This document shows positions 52,187 through 61,173 of a stretch of DNA of 64,000 bases, piece by piece. The notes under the pieces were generated by a model. It was not told where the DNA came from. It ran no database searches and was given only the letters and a program-made list of their open reading frames with translations. The stretch's first letter is position 1. Each line of letters starts with the position of its first letter. The DNA comes from Acidobacteriaceae bacterium (lineage in GTDB: Bacteria > Acidobacteriota > Terriglobia > Terriglobales > Acidobacteriaceae): NCBI GenBank assembly GCA_025462885.1, contig JAOAPN010000013.1, positions 248,001-312,000 on the forward strand, written 5' to 3'. The position numbers and the translations under genes were made by a program.

Positions 52187-53464
52187 ATGATAGGTCTGAC
52201 AAGTGATAACCTTTTCACTCAAATCGGAATGATTTCCTCACTGAACCAAGACGCCCCGCAAGCGCTTCCTGAAGCCTCCACTCCCGCTTCGCTAATGGGG
52301 ATCAATCTTTTACTCATCACCTGGTACAGGAGAAGACTTATTCTCTGGACCATGTTGATTGCGCTTTTGCTAGGGGTAACCCTTTCACTCCTACTCAAGC
52401 CCTACTTCATTGCGACCACGACCATATTGCCGCCACAGCAGAGCCCTGCTTCCCCGTCCGGTATGCTAGCGCAGTTGGGTGGCCTAGGAGCAACGGCGGG
52501 ACTTTTAGGTGGAAGCGCACTGAAGAGTCCGGGTGACGTATACACAGGATTCATGCAGAGCGAGACAGTAGAAGACGCGTTGATCGACCGTTTCAAGCTC
52601 GTCGACCGTTTTCGGGTAAAACGCCTTTCTGAGGCACGTAAGAGACTTGAAGCAATAACTTCGATTGATGCGAAAGGGAAGGACGGGTTCGTTCGGCTAT
52701 CGATCATGGCGGACACTCCGGAACATGCAGTGGAGTTGGCAAACGGCTATATCGACCTAACCAAGGAGTTCTCTCAGCATCTTGCCGTGGGAGAGGCTTC
52801 CCAGCGTCGGCTTTTTCTAGAGCAACAAATGGAGCAGGCAAAGAACAAGTTGGCTGATGCGGAAGAGTCGCTGAAGCGGACGGAAAACGCGACCGGCGTT
52901 ATTCAAGTTGAATCACAATCGCGAGCCTTGATTGAGGCTGCTGCGAATCTCCGGTCACAGATTTCCGCGAAAGAAGTCCGATTGCAGTCATTGCGTACCT
53001 TCAGAGCAGATGGACACCCCGATGTGGAGCAGGCGAGACAGGAGCTGTTGGCGTTACAGGCGCAGCTGTCAAACCTGAACAGAAAAGATGCGGAGTCTTC
53101 CGCGTCAACAGGCCTTACCGGATCGAGAGGCCAGCTGTCAAATTCTGGATTGGAATATGTAAGAAAAACCCGAGACGTGAAGTATCAAGAGGCGATTTTT
53201 GAGATTTTGGCGCGCCAGTTTGAGGCAGCAAAGCTTGACGAAGCCCGCGAAGGAAATCTGTTGCAGGTGGTTGATCCAGCCAGGCGCCCCGATTATCGTT
53301 CGGGTCCCAAGAGAGCTTTTATCATTGTCGGCTTCCTGGCTGCAGGACTTTTTGGCAGCCTGGGGTTCCTCTTGTTGCAGGCTGCTTATAGGCAACAAAT
53401 TAGGGATCCGCTCATTGCAGAAAGAGTGGAATTGCTGAAAAACAGCATACGGAAACAGCGATAG
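52187..53464 (+). CDS. Wzz/chain-length-determinant-like polysaccharide export protein
   Basis: 425 residues. Two membrane segments (LILWTMLIALLLGVTLSLLLK near residue 50-70 and AFIIVGFLAAGLFGSLGFLL near 385-405) flank a periplasmic region with long coiled coils (RRLFLEQQMEQAKNKLADAEESL). Wzz/GumC family: sets polysaccharide chain length. Start at ATG 52187 or 52229; no clear ribosome site for either. First intact gene of the locus; stop 2 bp from the convergent wzy-like gene's stop. Confidence 0.87.
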   Translation: MIGLTSDNLFTQIGMISSLNQDAPQALPEASTPASLMGINLLLITWYRRRLILWTMLIALLLGVTLSLLLKPYFIATTTILPPQQSPASPSGMLAQLGGLGATAGLLGGSALKSPGDVYTGFMQSETVEDALIDRFKLVDRFRVKRLSEARKRLEAITSIDAKGKDGFVRLSIMADTPEHAVELANGYIDLTKEFSQHLAVGEASQRRLFLEQQMEQAKNKLADAEESLKRTENATGVIQVESQSRALIEAAANLRSQISAKEVRLQSLRTFRADGHPDVEQARQELLALQAQLSNLNRKDAESSASTGLTGSRGQLSNSGLEYVRKTRDVKYQEAIFEILARQFEAAKLDEAREGNLLQVVDPARRPDYRSGPKRAFIIVGFLAAGLFGSLGFLLLQAAYRQQIRDPLIAERVELLKNSIRKQR

Positions 53465-53466
53465 GA

Positions 53467-54768
53467 TCAAGACAATGGCAGGGTTCGCTGTGCTTCTTTT
53501 GGGGAAAGCTGTAGCCATATAGCTCTTCTCGTATTGAGTCCTGTACGGCATACGCTGGCTACGACGTAAAGTGGTGCGATACACACCAAGGTGATGAATA
53601 CCTCGGTGACGAACATGCCAGCTTCGGTGGCAAGGTCAAAGGCGATGAGTGCGAGAAAAAGGCGCATCGCAATCACCATCGCGGAGTTTGAACGTGTGTG
53701 GAAAAATCCGTTTCTGAACATCGCTATGCAACAACCAATCACGAAGCTGTACATGCATCCTGCAATTGGCCTGAAAAAGAGATCTGCGGCTATAAAATAC
53801 TGCACATTTGGGCCACCTTCTTCTGAACCGAGGATAAGGCTACCGAGGGGAAGTGAGTATTGACTAATGCGGAGCAGACCCATCGTATCTGCAAATGCGT
53901 TCTGTAGAAAGCCGAGCAGGTTGGCATCAACCAGAGCTTTAATAATTTCGCGTCGGGGGTAGTAGTAAAGAATCACATCCCCCGCTAGCAGAAGACGCAG
54001 GAGGAAGTTTTGAACGCCACCTCCGATGCCGCCATGTTCTTTCGTCGTGACGATGAGCGCCACCGAAAGACCAGCGCCGAGGATGATGAACGAAGTTTTT
54101 TTGACTTTCTTGCGGAACGCTTCAGAAGGACAGATTCCCTTGTGCGAGACCGCGAACGTGAGCGCGAACAAGAGAGGAAGAAAGACCGACTTGCCTCCTG
54201 AAAAGATGACGAGAGAGGTAGCAAGGGCGAGAATGGAGACAGCAAAGCGACGGCTGTTATTGGTCACGATCAACAGGGCACACCCGGCACAGAAGAAGGT
54301 GTAGGGACCCATATCGAGGCGGCGGATGAGCCCAAGGCCTCCGGCATAAACCGTCTGTTTTGCGTCCGTAGGGTTGGAAGAAAGCAAGGGAAACCCAGCC
54401 GTGGCACCCAGGTACAGATTAGCAAGGATGATGGCGATACCGAGAAAGCCCAGAAGAAATTTCAGGTCGAAGAGGGAACGCTGATCGAAACGGATCTTCG
54501 GCACAGAGCGAATCTGCTTGGCACAGAGTGCAAAACCAGCCCAAAGGCAAACCATGTAACTCGCGAATTGCCATTTGTAGTTAAGGGCCACAGGCAGTGC
54601 GAGCATCACAGTAGCATCCCCGACTTGTCCCACAAGAAACATATTGATGGGTTCAAATAGGCTTACGATGAACCTTCGATACAGACCGAAGATGAGGAGC
54701 GCAGAGAGCAGCAGCCCGCCAAAGACGAGGGTCGGATCAAATCCTAGGTCTGTGAGGAGTTCTAGCAA
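53467..54768 (-). CDS. O-antigen polymerase-like membrane protein (Wzy type)
   Basis: 433 residues with about 11 hydrophobic helices and a mid-protein extracytoplasmic loop, starting at TTG 54768 with AAGGA upstream. The topology and sequence sparsity (FFCAGCALLIV..., GGKSVFLPLLFALTF, YYYPRREIIKAL) fit Wzy-type polymerases that join repeat units in the periplasm. Family is defined by hydropathy and context rather than motif. Convergent with the Wzz-like gene. Confidence 0.75.
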   Translation of the reverse strand: MLELLTDLGFDPTLVFGGLLLSALLIFGLYRRFIVSLFEPINMFLVGQVGDATVMLALPVALNYKWQFASYMVCLWAGFALCAKQIRSVPKIRFDQRSLFDLKFLLGFLGIAIILANLYLGATAGFPLLSSNPTDAKQTVYAGGLGLIRRLDMGPYTFFCAGCALLIVTNNSRRFAVSILALATSLVIFSGGKSVFLPLLFALTFAVSHKGICPSEAFRKKVKKTSFIILGAGLSVALIVTTKEHGGIGGGVQNFLLRLLLAGDVILYYYPRREIIKALVDANLLGFLQNAFADTMGLLRISQYSLPLGSLILGSEEGGPNVQYFIAADLFFRPIAGCMYSFVIGCCIAMFRNGFFHTRSNSAMVIAMRLFLALIAFDLATEAGMFVTEVFITLVCIAPLYVVASVCRTGLNTRRAIWLQLSPKEAQRTLPLS

Positions 54769-54932
54769 ACGGCAATCCTTTCCTCGTGATAATGGCTATG
54801 AATGCAGGGTCTTGGATTCGTCACCCAACCGCTCCGCTTACACCTCGAAGGCCGCCTTTGCTTGAAAACAAAACGAAGGCGACTGCATCCTAGTTGAGAC
54901 AGACTAAACTGTAGAATACAGGATAGCTCGAA

Positions 54933-56648
54933 ATGAAACCGCAATCTGCTCAGGTCTCCATCACCGCTGTCATCGTGCTCTACCAGCTTCGGCCGGCAGA
55001 TTCCATCACATTTCAGACACTTCAAAAAGCTTTTGCGGCAGCTCGACTGACTGGTCTGCGACTCCAAGTGTTGTTGTACGACAATACCCCGGGTGGACAG
55101 GATCCAGGTGCGCTGCCTGAGAACGTCGAATACTTCGCGGCACTTCAAAACGAGGGGCTGGCCGCGGCCTACAACTGGGCCATCGAACGCGCGGATGAGA
55201 ATGCCTCCCAATGGCTGTTGACGCTCGACCAGGACACAGATTTGCCGGAGACCTTTCTGCAGCACATGACTGCTATCGCAACACAGGTGGCAAATACGCC
55301 CTCTGTGGCTGCCATTGTGCCTCAGATCATCGGGGAGGGTCGCGTTCTCTCGCCGAATCGATTTAGAGCAGGGGCACTAGCCTCGTGGTTTCCTCGTGGC
55401 TTTCGTGGAACCTCGAAGGACGCAACCTATGCGTTCAACTCTGCTTCGCTAATGAGAATTTCCGCGCTAAGGCAGGCTGGAGGATACAGTCCATGGTTCT
55501 GGCTGGACAACAGCGATGCATATATATTTAGGCAGTTTCATCGCTATGGCAAACGCGTATTTGTGGCGGGTGAAATCCAGGTTAATCACAACTTCTCCAT
55601 GTTGAATATGAAGACGCGCGTCACTGCCTCGCGTTATCACAATATTCTGCTGGCCGAGTCGGCATTCTGGGACATGGGAATGAATTTGGCGGCCGGGTGG
55701 GAGCGTACGGCGAGGTTGGTGTTGAGACTTGCAAAACACCTCTGGCGCAAGGACCCTGCAAAACTAAGTGCTATTACCGTCGAGTTCATCAAACGACGGC
55801 TTTTCTGGTCGAAACGAAAACGGTTGCAACACTGGGAAAAAGAGACACGGGCCCTGTTTCCTAGGCTCCCGGCATACGATTTCCAACGTTCGTCGATGTT
55901 GGGTGAACATGGTGCGCGGCCGATGATCTCGGTTTGCATGGCCGCCTATAACGGAGCGGCCTATATTGATTTGCAGCTTCAGTCCATACTGCGGCAGATT
56001 GAACCGCACGATGAAGTGGTGATTGTCGACGATGCCTCCACAGACAAAACGGTCGAGATAATCAAGTCGCTTCAGAATCCTTCCATTCGGCTAATTCGGA
56101 ATGAAAAAAACTGTGGAATCAATGCGACATTTGAAGATGCGCTTCGCAACGCTACCGGAGACATTCTGTTTCTTGCCGATGGAGACGATATTTGGGCTGA
56201 CAACAAGGTCGAGCGTTTCAAGCAGACCTTCCAACAATTGCCACAGGTAAGTCTGGTAACTTCACGCGTCGCTTTCATCGACCAGCACGGGCAACTGATC
56301 GACGGCGATCGGTACGACACGGCCAGCTTTACTCACGCCAACAAGAAGATTCTTCCGCCAGGGTTCTGGTCCAACCTTTTGCGCAATCATTTTCAAGGCT
56401 CCGCAATGGCGATCCGAGCTTCTCTTCTGGAGACCGTATTGCCGTTTCCGAAAAAAGTTGCTTTTCTGCATGATCACTGGATTGGCACAAGAAATATACG
56501 AGCCGGTGGCACAGCTTTTTGTGTGGAAGAGCCACTGCTGTTTTATCGCAGGCATGCGCACAATGTGAGTCGCCCCCTCTCGCGAGCGCGGCAGCTTCAA
56601 GTTCGCCTTCAATTGTTGTGGGCTCATCTTGTTTCCGGAACACGTTAG
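54933..56648 (+). CDS. Two-domain GT2 glycosyltransferase fusion
   Basis: 571 residues with two GT-A catalytic domains in one chain. N-domain (about 10-290): AVIVLYQL, LYDNTPGG, ALQNEGLAAAYNWAI, LTLDQDTDLPETFL (DxD) and WLDNSDAYIFRQFHRYG, rhamnosyltransferase-like. C-domain (about 330-540): ISVCMAAYNGAAYID, IVDDASTDKT, RNEKNCGINATFEDAL and LFLADGDDIW (DxD). May add two successive sugars of the repeat unit. Same direction as the oxygenase that follows. Confidence 0.88.
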   Translation: MKPQSAQVSITAVIVLYQLRPADSITFQTLQKAFAAARLTGLRLQVLLYDNTPGGQDPGALPENVEYFAALQNEGLAAAYNWAIERADENASQWLLTLDQDTDLPETFLQHMTAIATQVANTPSVAAIVPQIIGEGRVLSPNRFRAGALASWFPRGFRGTSKDATYAFNSASLMRISALRQAGGYSPWFWLDNSDAYIFRQFHRYGKRVFVAGEIQVNHNFSMLNMKTRVTASRYHNILLAESAFWDMGMNLAAGWERTARLVLRLAKHLWRKDPAKLSAITVEFIKRRLFWSKRKRLQHWEKETRALFPRLPAYDFQRSSMLGEHGARPMISVCMAAYNGAAYIDLQLQSILRQIEPHDEVVIVDDASTDKTVEIIKSLQNPSIRLIRNEKNCGINATFEDALRNATGDILFLADGDDIWADNKVERFKQTFQQLPQVSLVTSRVAFIDQHGQLIDGDRYDTASFTHANKKILPPGFWSNLLRNHFQGSAMAIRASLLETVLPFPKKVAFLHDHWIGTRNIRAGGTAFCVEEPLLFYRRHAHNVSRPLSRARQLQVRLQLLWAHLVSGTR

Positions 56649-56790
56649 CGGTCGCTAGGACTAACGCTTCTCATGTACGATCTTGTTCGGCCAACGACTC
56701 GCAAGCGTATCATAACAATGAAATGCGGCGGGTACCGTCACTGGTAAACTCACAACACTGCGCGAAAAACGCTGAACACAGAGGAACGTA

Positions 56791-57597
56791 ATGCAGAGAA
56801 AAGAATACGCTCAAATTATCGAAAGCAGATTAAGGGAAAAGTCTGAAGAGTTGAGCCACGATTTTCACCTTAACACCGTTCAGAGCTGCTATTTGGACAA
56901 TCTTTTGCCCGATGATCTGGTTCTAGAGATTTATAAGGCGTTCCCTGACAAAAGTACGATGACTCTCAAGAAGAGCTTGCGCGAAAATAAATATGTCGCG
57001 GCGCAAATGGATCACTATGCTCCAGTTTTGGAAGAGATCGTCTACGCCTTTCAGGATCCTGGTGTTCTGGACGCCGTTGCCGAGATCACCGGCATTCAGG
57101 AGATGGTTCCAGACGATCGCCTCTACGCAGGCGGGATAAGTCTCATGGCTCAGAATAATTTCCTCAACCCTCACTTGGACAACTCCCACGACAAGGACCG
57201 GGAGCGGTATCGGGTATTAAACTTGCTCTTCTATGTCACGCCGGATTGGAGCCACGAGAAGGGCGGAAATCTTGAACTTTGGGATAACGGTCCCAAGGAG
57301 CCTCAGCGAGAGATTACCAGCCTCTTCAATCGCCTTGCAATCATGGCGACACACCAAAAATCCTGGCATTCCGTCAGCGAAGTTAAGGTGGATCAGTCGC
57401 GCTGCTGTGTATCTAATTACTACTTCTCAGCCAAGCCGCTGGAAGATCATAACTACTTCCATGTGACTTCGTTTCGCGGGCGCCCAGAGCAGCCAGTACG
57501 CGATCTCGTTTTGCAGGGAGATATTGCCCTTCGACAAGGCATTCGGAAAGTATTCAAAAAAGGCGTTGCCGAAAACAAGCACGTATACAAGAAATAG
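56791..57597 (+). CDS. 2OG-Fe(II) oxygenase-like protein
   Basis: 268 residues. Iron-ligand HxD motif in NFLNPHLDNSHD (about residue 128), a distal WHSVSEVKVDQSRCCVSNYYF with the second His and Arg for 2-oxoglutarate. DSBH fold expected. In a polysaccharide locus it may hydroxylate a sugar or lipid carrier or cap the chain. No paralogue in the window. Hairpin CGCAGCT/AGCTGCG (57733-57739 with 57742-57748) lies downstream. Confidence 0.82.
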   Translation: MQRKEYAQIIESRLREKSEELSHDFHLNTVQSCYLDNLLPDDLVLEIYKAFPDKSTMTLKKSLRENKYVAAQMDHYAPVLEEIVYAFQDPGVLDAVAEITGIQEMVPDDRLYAGGISLMAQNNFLNPHLDNSHDKDRERYRVLNLLFYVTPDWSHEKGGNLELWDNGPKEPQREITSLFNRLAIMATHQKSWHSVSEVKVDQSRCCVSNYYFSAKPLEDHNYFHVTSFRGRPEQPVRDLVLQGDIALRQGIRKVFKKGVAENKHVYKK

Positions 57598-57821
57598 AAC
57601 GAACTTCTGATCTGCCACATCTCCGGAAGCAGCTGGAGAGAGCCTATTCTATATCCGCATACCCTACCCTACGTGCCTCGTGAAGCGAAAGTTATCGCTT
57701 TATGGGGATAGGTTCTTGAGTTAGGTCGGTCACGCAGCTAAAGCTGCGACCGTGGGTAGCCAGCCGAGGAGCCTTTCGACTCACTAAGATACAATTTAAT
57801 TGTTGTGAAGGATGGGATTTA

Positions 57822-58643
57822 GTGATTGCAAATGCTCGTGATCTACTTCGACGAAAGCTTCCCCCGAAGGCATACCAATACGTCAATTTCTGCTGGTGGA
57901 TTGGCCGCCATTACTTGCCTCGCAGAGCAGCCTCCTTTTTCCTTAAAAAAAATCCAAAAGTTCTTGGTGTAGCAGGAACTCACGCGTTGGAGCTTGCAGA
58001 TACACTTCGTCGTATCAATCTGGTCGCGCTCACTACAATGTGTCACACGATGCTTCGCAATGGCAGTGACAAGGGTTGGGGGCTTCACAACTATACGACC
58101 GTTTATTCTGCACTCTTCGACAATCTGCGGGACCGTCCCGTCCGTTTCTTTGAACTTGGGCTTGGCAGCAATAACCCTGATATGCCTTTTTACATGGGTG
58201 TAAACGGGATCCCCGGGGCGTCTCTCCGTGGATGGCGGGAGCTCTTTCCTCATGCGCTTATCTATGGTGCAGACATAGATCGAGGCATTCTGTTCGAAGA
58301 GCATCGCATCCAGACTTTCTTCTGCGATCAGCTCGATGCGGTTGCCATTCGTGATCTCTGGTCGCAACCTGCCTTGGCAGGTCAGATGGACATCATCATC
58401 GATGACGGTCACCACACCTTCAAAGCCAATACTGTGTTTCTGGATGGATCGTTAAGCCGCCTTCACCCAGGCGGAATCTATGTGGTTGAGGATATCCACA
58501 AGGAGGCGCTCGAGGAGTGGAAATCTCTTTTGGAGATGACCTATCCGAAACAGTATCCCGATTACGACTTCGCACTTGTGGAGCTGCCGCATCCTTTGAA
58601 TAAGGACGATAACAATTTACTCGTTGGCCGCCGCCACTTGTAA
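57822..58643 (+). CDS. Class I SAM-dependent methyltransferase
   Basis: 273 residues, GTG start with GAAGGATGGG before it. Motif I FFELGLGSNNPD (about 108-119), IYGADIDRGILFEEHRI (motif II acidic), DIIIDDGHHTFKANTVFL and HPGGIYVVEDI near residue 215 resemble TylF/cephalosporin-hydroxylase-like sugar O-methyltransferases. Probably methylates a sugar of the exopolysaccharide. Start position uncertain by a few residues. Confidence 0.82.
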   Translation: MIANARDLLRRKLPPKAYQYVNFCWWIGRHYLPRRAASFFLKKNPKVLGVAGTHALELADTLRRINLVALTTMCHTMLRNGSDKGWGLHNYTTVYSALFDNLRDRPVRFFELGLGSNNPDMPFYMGVNGIPGASLRGWRELFPHALIYGADIDRGILFEEHRIQTFFCDQLDAVAIRDLWSQPALAGQMDIIIDDGHHTFKANTVFLDGSLSRLHPGGIYVVEDIHKEALEEWKSLLEMTYPKQYPDYDFALVELPHPLNKDDNNLLVGRRHL

Positions 58644-58648
58644 TGTCT

Positions 58649-59413
58649 TCATAACTTGCGTAACCAGGCGCGCAGATCTTTCAAGGTAAAACGCAGCTTG
58701 GAGAGGAGAAGGTAAAACTCGCCATAATTGGCCTTGACGCTCCGATATATCTCGCGATGGCCCGTTTCGCGCATGGAGATGCCGTTGCCTGCATGATCCG
58801 CAATGATGGTGGAGAGTTCCCGGATTGTGCAGCCACTTTTTAGGAGCCTTTGATTGTGATCAAAATCAGCACCTGTGGCATAGCTCGTGTCATAGCCCAG
58901 ATGGGCGGTGCGACGATAGAAAGTGCCTTGGTGATGCCAAGTGTTATCCAGCTTCGATAAGAAACTTGTTTGCGACATGATCTCGATACGGCTGTCGAGC
59001 AGAACGCGGCCGTAGACAACGTCTACCTTGTCCTTGGCGCACTGGCGGAGTTGCTGCCAGGGGACGCATAACAATCGGTCACCGGCGTTCAAATGCAGGA
59101 CGTATGTTCCTAAAGAAGCGCTCAAGCCCTTGTTCATGGCATCGTAGATCCCGGTGTCAGGCTCACTGTGCCAGAAGTCGATGTGATCCCCGAACTCACG
59201 CAGGACTTCGACTGTGCCATCCTCCGAGAAGCCATCCACAATCACAATCTCCAACTCGTCACATAAGAAAGGAACGATGCTCGAAAGGATCTCACGGACC
59301 TCGTCGCGATCGCGAAAGAAGACGAGGATGATGGATAGCAAAGGCTGTTTTTCTGTCTCTTTGGGGAGCAGACGAGACCCACCAACAAGGCGCTGCGGAA
59401 TATTCTCTGTCAT
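58649..59413 (-). CDS. GT2 glycosyltransferase
   Basis: 254 residues, GT-A fold: LSIILVFFRDRDEVREIL, IVIVDGFSEDGTVEVLREF, SEPDTGIYDAMNKGLSASLG and HLNAGDRLL (the metal-binding NxGD variant of DxD). The last segments look like the WcaA/colanic-acid-type family 2 enzymes. Its ATG lies inside the stop codon of the next gene (overlap ATGA, 59410-59413), so both are co-translated from the minus strand. Confidence 0.9.
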   Translation of the reverse strand: MTENIPQRLVGGSRLLPKETEKQPLLSIILVFFRDRDEVREILSSIVPFLCDELEIVIVDGFSEDGTVEVLREFGDHIDFWHSEPDTGIYDAMNKGLSASLGTYVLHLNAGDRLLCVPWQQLRQCAKDKVDVVYGRVLLDSRIEIMSQTSFLSKLDNTWHHQGTFYRRTAHLGYDTSYATGADFDHNQRLLKSGCTIRELSTIIADHAGNGISMRETGHREIYRSVKANYGEFYLLLSKLRFTLKDLRAWLRKL

Positions 59414-60219
59414 ACAGACGTGATCTTTCCAGAAGTAAGCTTGCCTAAGATCCGATTCGTGACATCGAGCAAGGGTTTAACAAAGTTTCCAGGAAGGTGT
59501 TCATCCACGCAGTACGCCTTCCATACCATCCAGCACCACAGCGCCTGTGCCCGGCTGCCGCTGTATTTGCTGACCAGTTCGTACAGTTCGCGTCGGCGAG
59601 CGGGAGGGTCCAACTGGGTAAGGCTGCCTCCATGCACTCGATACAAGGCAAAGTAACGAGGAACGTAAAGCACACTGAGATCTGCTTTATAAAACTCATT
59701 CCACAATTGCCAATCGAATCCGTAATGGAGATTTTCGTCCAAACGATGGGAATTGCGCCGCCAAAAAGTAGCAGGCTGCAGGAACATGTCGTATCGTCCC
59801 ATCCACTCCTTGGTCATGCGATTTGGATGCGGTGGAACAATCGGCTGAAGCATGCAACCGTTCTCAGCCATGTAGTAACCATCGCCTGTAATCACATCGA
59901 CATGCGGATGCTGTTCGAAGATCTTCATAACTGAGGCAATAACCTCGTTATCGAAGAATAGATCATCCGAGTTGAGCCAACAGACAACGTCGCCCCGGGC
60001 TATGTCAAGACCACGGTTGATGGCCTGCGCCGGTCCCGTATCCTTCCTCTGGAGAAAACTGGAAGGATACCCGGCGACGACTTGGGCCGTGTTATCGGTG
60101 GACATACCATCCAAAACAATGTGTTCAACTTCTTTGTGGGTCTGCCCATGGACGGAGAGAAGGCAGTCCGTAATGTAGTGACCCTGATTCCTGCTTGGGG
60201 TGATGATGGTGATTAACAT
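59410..60219 (-). CDS. GT2 glycosyltransferase
   Basis: 269 residues, GT-A fold: ITIITPSRNQGHYITDCLLS, IVLDGMSTDNTAQVV, KDTGPAQAINRGLDIARGD and CWLNSDDLFF (DxD). First gene of a two-gene unit on the minus strand; the TGA of this gene overlaps the ATG of the GT2 gene at 58649-59413. Presumably builds the repeat unit together with its neighbour. Confidence 0.9.
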   Translation of the reverse strand: MLITIITPSRNQGHYITDCLLSVHGQTHKEVEHIVLDGMSTDNTAQVVAGYPSSFLQRKDTGPAQAINRGLDIARGDVVCWLNSDDLFFDNEVIASVMKIFEQHPHVDVITGDGYYMAENGCMLQPIVPPHPNRMTKEWMGRYDMFLQPATFWRRNSHRLDENLHYGFDWQLWNEFYKADLSVLYVPRYFALYRVHGGSLTQLDPPARRRELYELVSKYSGSRAQALWCWMVWKAYCVDEHLPGNFVKPLLDVTNRILGKLTSGKITSV

Positions 60220-60377
60220 AGACGCTCGAAGCCTAGTTCTGTAATCGTGACGGCGCCAGGAGCTATATCTCGCTGCTTAGCAGCGAGGCGCCTGTTCTTG
60301 CGTGGATGCTAAGCAGCTCGGTGCAGAGTGGAGCTTATAACGAGGCCGCCAGATGGTGTATTGTTATCTGAAAAGTC

Positions 60378-61142
60378 ATGGGACTATATCAAGACGGAAC
60401 ACCACTTTGCCTGATCCTCACAGCAACGGTGCAGGTAGAGAATAACATGTCGTTTGTGGTAAGAAGAGACACTGGCACGCGGCTCGAGGATTACAAAACT
60501 GCGTTCAGGCGTTGGATTAACACACCAGCCGTTCCCTGCATCGTTTTTGTAGAAAACTCCGGATTCGACCTCACCGAGTTCAGGAAGATTGCAAGCGAGA
60601 CCCCAGACAAGCAGGTGGAGTTTCTTTCTTTCAAGTCTCCGCCGTTCGATGGATCGTTGGGCAAAGGCTATGGAGAGATGCTTTGCCTGGAGCATTGTCT
60701 CAATCACTCGGAGATTCTAAGAAAGTCGACGCACTTTCTCAAAGTTTCGGGACGATATTATCTTGCGAATATCGCTGCTGTTTTTCAGCACCTCAAGCTT
60801 TATGGGGACATTGATGTGATGTGCAACCTGGAGAAGAATCTAACGTGGGCAGACAGCCGGACCTTTGGTGCGACGCCTAAATTCTTAAGGATGTATTTCT
60901 CTCCGATGAGAGAAGAAATCAACGATACCAAAGGTTCATCCTTTGAGCACGTGCTTGCCAGAGCTAGCCATAAACTGATGGCCGATCGAGGACAATGGTC
61001 GCCCCTGCCCGAGGCGCTACAGATTCATGGCGTTTCAGGAAGCATCGGCGACGTATTTACGCCCAGCGCTTACCGAAGACTGAAGGATAGGATCAGGCAC
61101 AACCTGTATCTGCGGTCGCTAAGACAAACTCAAGGTGGATAG
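60378..61142 (+). CDS. Capsule/EPS-locus glycosyltransferase-like protein
   Basis: 254 residues. CLILTATVQVENN, RLEDYKTAFRRWIN, CIVFVENSGFDLTEFRK and FLKVSGRYYLANIA are the ordered motifs of a glycosyltransferase-like family found in capsule loci (ENSxxDL, KxxGRY). No DxD is evident. Function is inferred from context; donor and acceptor unknown. GC lower than the surrounding core. Confidence 0.65.
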   Translation: MGLYQDGTPLCLILTATVQVENNMSFVVRRDTGTRLEDYKTAFRRWINTPAVPCIVFVENSGFDLTEFRKIASETPDKQVEFLSFKSPPFDGSLGKGYGEMLCLEHCLNHSEILRKSTHFLKVSGRYYLANIAAVFQHLKLYGDIDVMCNLEKNLTWADSRTFGATPKFLRMYFSPMREEINDTKGSSFEHVLARASHKLMADRGQWSPLPEALQIHGVSGSIGDVFTPSAYRRLKDRIRHNLYLRSLRQTQGG

Positions 61143-61173
61143 AAACAGCGATCCCTCCTTGGTGGAAGCTTTC

